Source of the DNA: JBMYTN01 sp049604415 | GTDB taxonomy: Bacteria; Pseudomonadota; Alphaproteobacteria; Rhodospirillales; Rhodospirillaceae | NCBI GenBank assembly: GCA_049604415.1 | Contig: JBMYTN010000001.1 | Coordinates: 62,001-126,000 of the forward strand | Direction of reading: 5' to 3' | DNA: 64,000 bases | Shown here: in pieces, positions 33,312 to 41,268 of the stretch | How positions within the stretch are numbered: the stretch's first letter is position 1 | Layout of the letters: every line of letters starts with the position of its first letter | Notes under the pieces: generated by a model | The model's input: the letters and a program-made list of their open reading frames with translations, nothing else | Told to the model about the DNA's origin: nothing | Databases searched by the model: none | Made by a program: the position numbers and the translations under genes

Positions 33312-34457
33312 ATGACGGAGGATCCGAACAACGCCGAGGGCGGCCTCGGGCCATGGGATCATGCGCCGGTTGGTAGTACGCTCGGCAAAGCCCGCGCAGC
33401 GATGCTGCGTGGTGATTTTGCCGCCGCCCTAGAGGCCTTTCAGAGCGCATCCGATGCGGATGAAGGCGATGGCAGTGCTGCCTTCGGCGTGGCGTCAGCC
33501 TCATTTTTTCTTGGTGCTTGGGATGATGCGGAACGGTGGTTTTTGCTGGCCAAGCGTCTGGATCCAACATTTCAAGTCACGGCCGGATTTCGGGCCAATG
33601 ATGTCACCCAGCTTCAGCCCGCCCCATCCCATGACGCTCTGTCCCCCTTGGAAATCAGACCGGCAGCCAATGATCCAGAGCGTCCCATGGTGCTGGTCGC
33701 CTGTGATGAGGCCTATTGTCGCTATTACGCCCTGCCCCTATTGCTGTCCCTGGCGTCCTTAGCCCCGGGCTGGGGTGCCCATCTTCATATTGTCGATCCA
33801 AACGCCCAAAGTATTGAAACCGTTGAGGCTCTGGCCAAGGCCACCCCTGGGTTGGCCTTGTCCCTGTCTTGGGAATTCGCCGGTTTGGACGCCCTGCCCC
33901 AGGCTTTGGTGAAACCCTATTTGGCCAGTGCCCGGTTTTTGCGTCTGCCTGCTCTACTGGACGCTTTGGCGCTCAAGGTCCCGCTGGTCATTTTGGATGC
34001 AGATGCCTTGATCAATCGGGACCCCGCCTCCCTTCTCTCCGGTGCTCGGGACGCTTTTGGGGCTCAAAACGGCTGGGATTGGGCCCTGCATGAGACCGGT
34101 TATTTTGGCCATGGCCCTTTGATGCATCATTGGGCCGCCTGTGTCGGTATTGCGCCAGGTCAAAGAGCGAAACAGGCTGCCGATCACTTGGCCGCCGTGC
34201 TCCAACGGGCCTTTGCTGAACAAACCGGTCATTGGATGATCGATCAGTTTGCATTGTTGGTCGCCATGCGGGCCGCCCAAGAGAATATCCAAGGCTTTCA
34301 ACTGCATCCTTGGCCCGAAACCGTATTCCGTCCGGATCGCTCTGACCCGGAAATGGCGGTTTGGTCCTTCGGGGCGGCGCGCAAAAAGACCGATCCGGTA
34401 TTTCGCGAAGCGGCCTTGAAATGGTTCACCCAACTGGGGGGCGCTCCAACCGCATAA
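33312..34457 (+). CDS. TPR protein with glycosyltransferase-like domain
   Basis: A 381-residue protein with no signal peptide. The N-terminal part (about 22-95) has two tetratricopeptide repeats (AMLRGDFAAALEAFQSASDA and ASFFLGAWDDAERWFLLAKRL). The remainder (about 125-375) looks like a GT-A-type nucleotide-sugar domain: LVILDADALINRDPASLL has the DxD-like metal motif, and an HWMIDQFALLVAM segment is reminiscent of GT8 or related families. Neither donor nor acceptor can be named. It is followed by a strong terminator, so it is transcribed alone from a promoter in the divergent 160-base gap. Confidence 0.7.
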   Translation: MTEDPNNAEGGLGPWDHAPVGSTLGKARAAMLRGDFAAALEAFQSASDADEGDGSAAFGVASASFFLGAWDDAERWFLLAKRLDPTFQVTAGFRANDVTQLQPAPSHDALSPLEIRPAANDPERPMVLVACDEAYCRYYALPLLLSLASLAPGWGAHLHIVDPNAQSIETVEALAKATPGLALSLSWEFAGLDALPQALVKPYLASARFLRLPALLDALALKVPLVILDADALINRDPASLLSGARDAFGAQNGWDWALHETGYFGHGPLMHHWAACVGIAPGQRAKQAADHLAAVLQRAFAEQTGHWMIDQFALLVAMRAAQENIQGFQLHPWPETVFRPDRSDPEMAVWSFGAARKKTDPVFREAALKWFTQLGGAPTA

Positions 34458-34489
34458 AGGACACGCCGCCTGTGCAGTGAGCCTCAACA

Positions 34490-34527
34490 AATAAGGGCCG
34501 TTTCTGTCTCTAGAAACGGCCCTTATT
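34490..34527. terminator. Bidirectional terminator
   Basis: AATAAGGGCCGTTTCT and AGAAACGGCCCTTATT form a perfect 16-bp stem with a six-base loop. It serves the plus-strand TPR gene and, from the other side, tRNA-Pro. Confidence 0.85.
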
Positions 34528-34533
34528 CGATCA

Positions 34534-34610
<77 letters not shown>

Positions 34611-34802
34611 ATAAGGATCCCTGTGAGCACCCCGAACACAGCTCGCTTGGGGCCCAAAGGATGGGGATTTTTCTGGATGCCGACCACGCATTGACGGAGT
34701 GTCATTTGGGCCGGTGCCGGAAAGGAGGCGGACTATACAGCGGCCCTTAAGCCGGAGCAACCCAAGGCTTGGGTTAAAGGGAAAGAAATAAAGCTGTTTT
34801 GT

Positions 34803-35756
34803 CTACTCAAGCCCGGCTTGGGACAAAATCCGTTTCAGGTCCATCAATTCCCCCAATACCAATTCGCATTCCCGGCGCTGATCGAAGGACAACCGAACGT
34901 CAACCCGCTCCCGCGCCGCAGCCAGTGGGTCGGTCTCGGCATCACCGGTTTCAGGGATAGGATCGGTGGTCTCCGGCTCTATGGGGGCCGCTTCATAAAG
35001 TGCATCGGCTCGCGCGCGATCCGCCGTCGATTGGGATATGGAGACGACCTCGGGACTATCATTCTGCGGTGCTTCACCCCGATCTTGGCGCTCCCGATTT
35101 TCGACCGATCGGAAGATATCCTGGAACAAGGGGCCATCTTCATTGGTTTCAGTGTCCAAGAAATCCTCTTGGACATCTGCCCCAGAAAACGACACATAGC
35201 CGTCGTCGCCGTCCTCATGCGGATCCGGATCTTTATCGAGGGATCCGCGTGCTCTTGATTCATCAGAGGCTGCGACAGTGCCGGCCTGTTGAGACAGATC
35301 AAGACGCGGTGGTTCGGCCTCAGCCTCTATCGCTTGGTCTTCCGCATCCAGACCTTGGCCGGATGAGCCTTGTGGCCCCATGGAGGTGCCCACCGAACGG
35401 CCCGCATCCCGGGCCTCGGTGTTCATGGTGATGACCGCTTTGACGCCGTTTTCACGCAGCAGTTTTTGCGCGCCCTTGATGGTATAGCCGTCGGTATAGA
35501 GCAGATCGCGAATGGTCCCCAAAAGCACCACGTCTTCGGGGCGGTAATAGCGCCGTCCCCCGCCCCGCTTCATCGGGCGTATTTGGGAGAATTTTGTTTC
35601 CCAAAACCGCAGGACATGCTGGGGTACCCCGAGTTCCGAGGAGACCTCGCTGATGGTGCGAAACGCGGTATCGGACTTGCCATTGCGGCGCCCGACGCCT
35701 TCGCTGCCGTCTTCCTCATCCTGCATTTGCCGGGCCGCTCCAGATCCGCCATCCAT
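34803..35756 (-). CDS. MerR family transcriptional regulator (ihfA-linked)
   Basis: A 317-residue protein with an acidic first 25 residues, then a MerR-type winged helix domain (about 30-105: FRTISEVSSELGVPQHVLRFWE, RRYYRPEDV, LLYTDGYTIKGAQKLL). The C-terminal two-thirds are acidic, low-complexity and poorly conserved; a short helical end (VLGELMDLKRILSQAGLE) returns to order. This MerR is the usual neighbour of ihfA in alphaproteobacteria. The effector is unknown, and no cysteine cluster for metal sensing is seen in the HTH domain. Confidence 0.9.
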   Translation of the reverse strand: MDGGSGAARQMQDEEDGSEGVGRRNGKSDTAFRTISEVSSELGVPQHVLRFWETKFSQIRPMKRGGGRRYYRPEDVVLLGTIRDLLYTDGYTIKGAQKLLRENGVKAVITMNTEARDAGRSVGTSMGPQGSSGQGLDAEDQAIEAEAEPPRLDLSQQAGTVAASDESRARGSLDKDPDPHEDGDDGYVSFSGADVQEDFLDTETNEDGPLFQDIFRSVENRERQDRGEAPQNDSPEVVSISQSTADRARADALYEAAPIEPETTDPIPETGDAETDPLAAARERVDVRLSFDQRRECELVLGELMDLKRILSQAGLE

Positions 35757-35877
35757 CGCCTTATACCCTTCCTCCCGTCACCGCTTGATCGGTGAAAAAC
35801 CTGTTTGGTCAGGTATTTTCCCAACCGATGGTCTTCTTATTGTTTTGAGACCTAAATCTTTGACCTGGGCGACGCGA

Positions 35878-36195
35878 TTAGTCGTCCGTCATGCCGGTGG
35901 TATCGAGCCCATTGATCCTTGCTTTGAGCAATTGGGACGGACGAAACACCAAAACCCGCCTGGGGAGAATCGGCACTTCTTCTCCCGTTTTGGGATTGCG
36001 GCCGATGCGCTCGCCCTTTTCCCGGACCGAAAAGCTGCCAAAGGAGGAAATCTTGACGGTCTCCCCTTCGACCAGGGCCTCGGACATTTCGTCGAGCACC
36101 ATTTCCAGCAGGTCCGCTGACTCGTTTCGTGACAGGCCGACTTCCTGATAAACGGATTCGCTCAATTGAGCCCGGGTGATTGTTTTTCCGGTCAT
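35878..36195 (-). CDS. ihfA: Integration host factor subunit alpha
   Basis: A 105-residue DNA-bending protein of the HU/IHF family. Family motifs are visible in ITRAQLSESVYQEVGLSRNES, KISSFGSFSVREK and GRNPKTGEE, the beta-ribbon arm with the intercalating proline. The start is ATG 36195, with GGAGAG nine bases upstream. It is followed by the MerR gene after 121 bases. IHF-alpha partners a beta subunit encoded elsewhere and acts in nucleoid structure and sigma-54 promoters. Confidence 0.95.
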   Translation of the reverse strand: MTGKTITRAQLSESVYQEVGLSRNESADLLEMVLDEMSEALVEGETVKISSFGSFSVREKGERIGRNPKTGEEVPILPRRVLVFRPSQLLKARINGLDTTGMTDD

Positions 36196-36515
36196 AATGG
36201 TTCTCTCCGCGCACAGTCTCCTGGCACCCACCCGGTCTTGTGTTGGGCTTTGGGCATGCTCCCTAATCGGGGCAGGCGCAAACCCGTTACAACCGGTGTC
36301 CAGGACAGGCTCTGGTCACAAAGACGGCGTGTCTTTCTGTCCGCTCAATTAGAAACGGTACAGAAGCGTTAGAAATTAATCAATATCAAAGGTTTGCAGC
36401 GATAGGCGAATCTCGCCTTTAAAGGCCGCGCCGCAACTGACAAAAACGGCTGAACGCCGCAGAATCAAAGGCTTTAGGGGATATGTTGGACCATTTCCTC
36501 GGGGCCTGTCAGGAT
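36196..36515. other. Intergenic region upstream of ihfA and downstream of fabH
   Basis: About 320 bases without a gene. The side near ihfA should hold its promoter, and the fabH side a terminator. A weak AGGCGA-ATC-TCGCCT hairpin is present near 36405. Nothing else is recognisable. Confidence 0.4.
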
Positions 36516-37496
36516 TTACAGCCGGACCAATGCGGCCCCCCAGGTGAAGCCACCGCCCATGGCTTCCAACAAAATCAGCTGGCCTTTTTGGATCCGGCCA
36601 TCGCGAATCGCCTCATCCAAGGCCAAGGGAACCGATGCCGCCGAGGTATTGGCATGGCGATCCACCGTGGAAACAACCTTCTCCATCCCCAGCCCAAGCT
36701 TTTTCGCCGTGGCTTCCAGGATCCGTCGATTGGCTTGGTGCGGCACAATCCAGTCTACGGCCTCAGCCCCAAGACCGGCACCCTCCAAGACCTCCAGCAT
36801 GACCCCATGGAGGTTGGTGACCGCGTGACGGAACACTTCCCGTCCTTGCATGCGCAGATGACCGGCATTCCGGGTCGTGGCCGGACCGCCATCGACATAG
36901 AGCAAGTCATGGTGGCGACCATCGGCATGAAGCACCGTATGGAGGATTCCGGTGTCATCGGACCCACCGGTGCCCTCTCCGGCCTGGAGCACCATGGCCC
37001 CGGCCCCATCCCCGAACAGCACGCTGGTGGTGCGGTCTTCGAAATCCAAGATGTTGGAAAAGGTTTCCGCCCCGATCACCAGAACCCGATCGGCTTGCCC
37101 GACCCGGATGAAGTTGTCCGCCGTGGCCGTGGCATAGACAAAGCCGGAACAAACCGCTTGCATGTCAAAAACCGGGATGCCCGGTCTGCAGCCCAAAGCG
37201 GCCTGGACTTTCGCAGCGGTGGCAGGAAAGGTTTGATCGGGCGTGGCCGTTGCCAAGACGATCAAGTCAAGGGCATCTGCCTCAAGCTCGGCGTTTTGGA
37301 GTGCTGCTTTGGAAGCCTCGATGGCCAGATCTGAGGTCAGTTGTCCGGGCGAGACAAAACGCCGCTCTGTGATCCCGGTGCGTTCCCGGATCCAGTCATC
37401 AGAGGTTTCCACCCCATGACGCTCCGCAAGATCCGTATTGGACAGGATGATTTCTGGCAGATAAGACCCGACACCGATAATTTGGGAGCGACGCAT
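36516..37496 (-). CDS. fabH: 3-oxoacyl-ACP synthase III
   Basis: This enzyme starts fatty-acid elongation by condensing acetyl-CoA with malonyl-ACP. The triad is visible: Cys116 in AVCSGFVYA, His253 in PHQANRR and Asn283 in HANTSAAS. The start is ATG 37496, with TAAGGG six bases upstream, giving 326 residues. It follows plsX by 54 bases in the rpmF-plsX-fabH cluster, which ties lipid synthesis to ribosome production. Confidence 0.96.
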   Translation of the reverse strand: MRRSQIIGVGSYLPEIILSNTDLAERHGVETSDDWIRERTGITERRFVSPGQLTSDLAIEASKAALQNAELEADALDLIVLATATPDQTFPATAAKVQAALGCRPGIPVFDMQAVCSGFVYATATADNFIRVGQADRVLVIGAETFSNILDFEDRTTSVLFGDGAGAMVLQAGEGTGGSDDTGILHTVLHADGRHHDLLYVDGGPATTRNAGHLRMQGREVFRHAVTNLHGVMLEVLEGAGLGAEAVDWIVPHQANRRILEATAKKLGLGMEKVVSTVDRHANTSAASVPLALDEAIRDGRIQKGQLILLEAMGGGFTWGAALVRL

Positions 37497-37550
37497 AGAT
37501 ACCCTTACTCCTGCCGGATCCACATGGGAATGAAAAGAAAAAACAAATAG

Positions 37551-38603
37551 TTACGCAGCATCAACCGGGAGGCTGGATTGGCGGCTTTCCTTGAAACGAG
37601 CCAACTCGGTCCCAATGCCTTGATTGAGGTCCTGCTGGATCAGATCCACCGCGACACCAATGGCATTGGCAAAGCCCAATCCGTCCGTCCCGCCATGGCT
37701 TTTGACCGCAATGCCATTCAGGCCCAACAGCAGCGCGCCGTTATAACGCCGGGGGTCCGTGCGAGCCTTCACCTTATCCAGGGCAGAGCGGGCCAACAAA
37801 TAGCCCAATTTAGACAACAAGGATGAACGAAAGGCACTTTTGAGAAAATGGGAATACAGCCGGGCTGTCCCTTCGACGGTCTTCAGTGCTACGTTGCCGG
37901 TAAAGCCGTCAGTCACAATGACATCGACGGTGCCTTTGCCAATATCGTCACCTTCGACAAAACCTGTGAATTCCATTTGGCTTTCGGCCTGTCGCAGCAC
38001 GTCAGCGGCTTCGCGCAAGGTGTCCGTGCCTTTGAGTTCTTCGGAGCCGATATTGAGCAAACCGACCGTTGGGTGCTTAACGCCCAGTAAGATCCGGGCA
38101 AACACTTCGCCCATTAGGGCGAATTCCACCAGATTGTTGGCGTTGCATTCCGCATTGGCTCCCAGGTCGAGCATGATGCTCTCGCCCCGGATCGTGGGAA
38201 GCACCGAGGCAAAACCAGGCCTGTCAATGCCGGGCAAGGTCCGCAGCAGCAGCTTGGACATGGCCATATAGGCACCAGTATTGCCCGCCGAGACGACGGC
38301 ATCCGCTTCGCCTTTTTTGACCGCCTGGATAGCCAACCACATGCTGGAAGACCGCCCCTGACGCAAGGCGACAGCGACCTTCTCGTCATTGGAGACGATG
38401 TCTTCCGTATGGCGGATCTCGCAGGCATCCCTCGCCTTTTTGGCTTTCTTTTTTAGAAGTTTTTCCAACTTCTTGGCATCGCCAAACAGCAGAAACCGAG
38501 TCTCGGGAAACCGCTTGCGCGCTCTCTTGATGCCTTTGATGACAATGTCAGGGGCACGGTCACCCCCCATCGCATCCAAAGCGATTGTCACGGTCCTGGT
38601 CAC
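37551..38603 (-). CDS. plsX: Phosphate acyltransferase PlsX
   Basis: This enzyme makes acyl-phosphate from acyl-ACP for phospholipid synthesis. Diagnostic segments are IALDAMGGDRAPDIV at the start, VSAGNTGAYMAMS, MLDLGANAEC and VTDGFTGNVALKT. The length of 350 residues is typical. A lysine-rich stretch (KKLEKLLKKKAKKA) occurs near residue 45-58. It lies 51 bases after rpmF. Confidence 0.96.
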   Translation of the reverse strand: MTRTVTIALDAMGGDRAPDIVIKGIKRARKRFPETRFLLFGDAKKLEKLLKKKAKKARDACEIRHTEDIVSNDEKVAVALRQGRSSSMWLAIQAVKKGEADAVVSAGNTGAYMAMSKLLLRTLPGIDRPGFASVLPTIRGESIMLDLGANAECNANNLVEFALMGEVFARILLGVKHPTVGLLNIGSEELKGTDTLREAADVLRQAESQMEFTGFVEGDDIGKGTVDVIVTDGFTGNVALKTVEGTARLYSHFLKSAFRSSLLSKLGYLLARSALDKVKARTDPRRYNGALLLGLNGIAVKSHGGTDGLGFANAIGVAVDLIQQDLNQGIGTELARFKESRQSSLPVDAA

Positions 38604-38654
38604 GGTCAGGGTTCCTGTCCGTTTGTTGGCGAGGGATTAATTATGCCGAGTCGC

Positions 38655-38840
38655 TTACGCGGCTTCGGTTACAGCCACCACTTCCCGACCATCATAATAG
38701 CCGCAAGAGGCACAAACATGGTGCGGCCGCTTCAGCTCACCACAGTTTTTACACTCCGTATAGGCGCTCCGGGACAGAGCGTGATGGGACCGACGCATGT
38801 TCCGCCGGGACTTGGAGGTTTTCTTCTTAGGTACAGCCAT
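38655..38840 (-). CDS. rpmF: 50S ribosomal protein L32
   Basis: A 61-residue ribosomal protein. It starts MAVPKKKTSKSRRNMRRSHH and has a zinc-ribbon (CKNCGEL and CASCGYYDGR, four cysteines). A much longer frame is open upstream, but L32 always begins at MAVP. It opens the rpmF-plsX-fabH cluster. Confidence 0.97.
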   Translation of the reverse strand: MAVPKKKTSKSRRNMRRSHHALSRSAYTECKNCGELKRPHHVCASCGYYDGREVVAVTEAA

Positions 38841-39255
38841 AACCTTAATCCTTCCAACAAGCGCGGGGCACGTCTGGTTTGATCTCAAACCAACCTTACC
38901 CGGCCTTAACGCAATGGGGCGCAGCGACAGCGAAACCCCGTCCCTTTCCTCCACGATCCAGGGTCCTGGTGTGGAGCAGGTCGGGTTGGTCTGCGGCATC
39001 CCGGTTTGGGTCCATGCCCTCAATTGAACCCACCATGTCCAGTCCGGGTTCAATTGGGAAATCTCGTTTGGTCCTTTGGGGGAACGCAAAGCAGTGCGGA
39101 CAATGCCATACCGCTTCTCCCCCTAGGGGCTTGTCATACCATTCCGGCGGCCCAGAGGAAAGGATATGCCAAAACGGTATACCGCCCGGGCGGAACCGGA
39201 CGGAGCGAGGTTAAATAGCGAAAATGACCGCCATACACAAGCGTTGGCGCGGCCT
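38841..39255. other. Intergenic region between DUF177 and rpmF genes
   Basis: About 415 bases with no credible gene. It probably carries the rpmF promoter. Its one clear structure is the inverted repeat at 39021-39056, listed separately. Several open frames cross it but have no homology-like pattern or start signal. Confidence 0.5.
39021..39056. terminator. Inverted repeat upstream of rpmF
   Basis: CAATTGAACCC and GGGTTCAATTG are exact 11-bp arms with a 14-base loop, and the stem can be extended by one wobble and one normal pair. It may end the upstream DUF177 transcript or attenuate entry to rpmF. Confidence 0.5.
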
Positions 39256-39909
39256 TTATTGCTTTTTTCCAAGCAATGTCGCCAGATCGGCAAAGGGCCG
39301 ATGGGTCGGTTGCTTTTCCGGCGTTGTCCCCTGGCCTTTTGGGTTGGTCCCATTGCCACCGGCCTCACCACCGGGCCCGGTATCCTCGGCCCAATCGGCA
39401 CGCAATGCCGCTTCAACGCCTTCAGGAGGGTCTGGCAGCTTGGCCCCGGATTTCCGTGGGAAGGGGTCTATCAAGGTGATGATCTGCTGCACCAAGACTT
39501 CGCCGGGATCAATCATGCCATCAATGACGGGTTCCGGGGGATCTGGGGCGTCCAGATCCATCTGGAATTCCTTGCCGCCGGGTTGATCAAGCTCCGCATC
39601 CCCAGGACCGAACAGAATTTCAAACCGGTCCTCGATCAGGCTCTGAACCGGTTCCAGGGTGACCACACAGGCCTGTTCCAGTTCCGCAGAAACATGGGCG
39701 TCCAAGCGGAACATGGTGCCACCGGCCATGGGAAAGATCTCAATGTCAGCCGTAAAACGTTGGACGGCTTCCACACCCATGCGCGCTGCGAGGGCCTCGC
39801 ACTCCTCGGCGGTCGCCGTAAGCGTGTTTCGCCAGCCTTCTTTGTGGATCTTGGTTACGGAAATGGGGCGCGAGAATTCCACAGCCTGATCCATGGTCTG
39901 ACCGGTCAT
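39256..39909 (-). CDS. DUF177 (YceD) family protein
   Basis: A 217-residue protein of the YceD family, whose members are linked to 23S rRNA accumulation and nearly always lie upstream of rpmF. The conserved part is in the middle: LEQACVVTLEPV and FEILFGPG, then a conserved IDPGEVLVQQIITLIDPFPRKSG segment (read in two turns). The canonical pair of cysteines is reduced to one (EQACVVT). The C-terminus is glycine-rich. Its ATG overlaps the stop of the chaperone gene by four bases (ATGA). Confidence 0.87.
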   Translation of the reverse strand: MTGQTMDQAVEFSRPISVTKIHKEGWRNTLTATAEECEALAARMGVEAVQRFTADIEIFPMAGGTMFRLDAHVSAELEQACVVTLEPVQSLIEDRFEILFGPGDAELDQPGGKEFQMDLDAPDPPEPVIDGMIDPGEVLVQQIITLIDPFPRKSGAKLPDPPEGVEAALRADWAEDTGPGGEAGGNGTNPKGQGTTPEKQPTHRPFADLATLLGKKQ

Positions 39910-40514
39910 TTCTGTCCCTCCGAAACCGCGCTCTCCGCCGGTAAAAAGGTGACGCTGCCTGCTTCCAGGTCCGCATCGACCTGGCTTTCTAAGGCTTCGG
40001 CTTGGGCGATCAGATGGATCGCCAAGGTTCGGCGCACGGCTTCTGGCACCGCCTCCCCGCCATCGGGCAGAGTTCGGTACAAATTCTCCGCCAGGGCATC
40101 GGCCAAAAGAATGGGGTCCTTGGCCCGCAGACCCCGTTCATAGGCATCTGCGCGGCCATAAAAGGCCTTCATCATCTTTTTCACATGCTTGCCGACGGAC
40201 AGATCACCCACCCCCATTTCCCGCAAATTGCGGTCCATATCGGCGAACATCAGGTCAAACAGCGCTTGGGCCAGTTTTGCCGATCGGCTGTCCCGATCCA
40301 CCTTAGCGGCGTCCTGCTCCTCTTGACGGGCAATGCGACGCAAGATGAGCGCCGCGTGGACCACAATCATGTCATAGCGCCCATCCACAGTGTCAGGGAC
40401 CTGGAGTGGTCCATAGAACACGGGCGAGCGGGCTTGGGCCACCAGAGACCCATAAAGCTTGGTCGCGGCGGCATCGATTTGTTTTTTGTCACGGTCAAAC
40501 AGGGCAAAGGCCAT
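39906..40514 (-). CDS. Ubiquinol-cytochrome c chaperone (CBP3) family protein
   Basis: The protein of about 202 residues matches the CBP3/UPC chaperone family that in mitochondria helps assemble cytochrome b of complex III. Conserved parts are LYGSLVAQARSPVFYGPLQVPDTVDGRYDMI in two pieces, HAALILRRI and LFDLMFADMDRNLREMGVGDLSVGKHVKKM. The start is placed at ATG 40514; an ATG 12 bases upstream is possible. Coupled to DUF177 through ATGA and divergent from bamE. Confidence 0.87.
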   Translation of the reverse strand: MAFALFDRDKKQIDAAATKLYGSLVAQARSPVFYGPLQVPDTVDGRYDMIVVHAALILRRIARQEEQDAAKVDRDSRSAKLAQALFDLMFADMDRNLREMGVGDLSVGKHVKKMMKAFYGRADAYERGLRAKDPILLADALAENLYRTLPDGGEAVPEAVRRTLAIHLIAQAEALESQVDADLEAGSVTFLPAESAVSEGQK

Positions 40515-40671
40515 GGTCGGTCCCATTAAAATGACTTGAGATTTGGAGCCGGTGCTTCAGGCTCTGACATATGGCCTTAGAACAGCGATCAGGCAATCTG
40601 TTTCCGCAATGGCCCAGTTTGCGCTATGGTCCCTGCAGAGCTTTCCAGTCCACCTTAAGAGCCTTTGTGTG

Positions 40672-41139
40672 ATGCCAAACGCCGTTAAAACGCCCCGATC
40701 CCGCTTCTGTGCCATCGCCTTTGCCGTTGGTCTTGGGGTGATGCTGTCTGCCTGTTCCAAAGACATCGAAGCCCGGGGCAATGAACCCCGCCCCTCCTCC
40801 ATGGAAAATCTCGAGATCGGGAAGTCGACCCGAGCGGACGCCCAGGCGATCCTGGGCACGCCCTCTGCGACCTCCATGTTTGGTGGTGAGAGCTGGTATT
40901 ACATCAGCGCCACCACCCAACAATTTGCATTTTTCGGGATTGAGGAATTGTCCCGCCAGGTGGTTGCCTTGCGGTTCGATAATCTGGGCCGCCTGGAAGC
41001 CATTGATACCCTGGCGCAAAGCGATGGTCAGCAGGTCGAGATCGTCGATCGGGAAACCCCGACCCGGGGCAATGATATCTCCGTTATTCAGCAGCTGTTC
41101 GGCAATGTGGGCCGATTTGCGCCGCGCAATCCCAGCTAA
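40672..41139 (+). CDS. bamE: Outer membrane assembly lipoprotein BamE (SmpA/OmlA)
   Basis: A 155-residue lipoprotein. The signal ends in lipobox LSAC (Cys about 26) and the mature part has the SmpA/OmlA fold (IGKSTRADAQAILGTPSAT, SWYYISATTQ, RLEAID). BamE supports the beta-barrel assembly machine at the inner face of the outer membrane. The start ATG 40672 gives a proper lipoprotein signal; the upstream open frame does not. It is followed by the N gap. Confidence 0.9.
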   Translation: MPNAVKTPRSRFCAIAFAVGLGVMLSACSKDIEARGNEPRPSSMENLEIGKSTRADAQAILGTPSATSMFGGESWYYISATTQQFAFFGIEELSRQVVALRFDNLGRLEAIDTLAQSDGQQVEIVDRETPTRGNDISVIQQLFGNVGRFAPRNPS

Positions 41140-41191
41140 AAACTCTCTGCTCCCCAGGGACCACGATCAGCTGTCCCTTCGGGGATGGGGA

Positions 41192-41201
41192 NNNNNNNNN
41201 N
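41192..41201. other. Assembly gap of ten N bases
   Basis: Ten ambiguous bases lie between bamE and the hppA terminator. The gap size may be nominal. No open reading frame is broken by it on either side, so its effect on annotation is small, but a repeat or hairpin may have stopped assembly here. Confidence 0.95.
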
Positions 41202-41205
41202 ACAG

Positions 41206-41241
41206 AAAAAGGCCCGGAGCAGCAAAGCTCCGGGCCTTTTT
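41206..41241 (-). terminator. Strong intrinsic terminator of hppA
   Basis: AAAAAGGCCCGGAGC and GCTCCGGGCCTTTTT form a perfect 15-bp stem with a six-base loop, 28 bases after the hppA stop. It has T-runs on either strand, so it can also stop transcripts arriving from bamE. Confidence 0.88.
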
Positions 41242-41268
41242 GGTTCAGTAAGTTTGTTGGCCGTGCCC

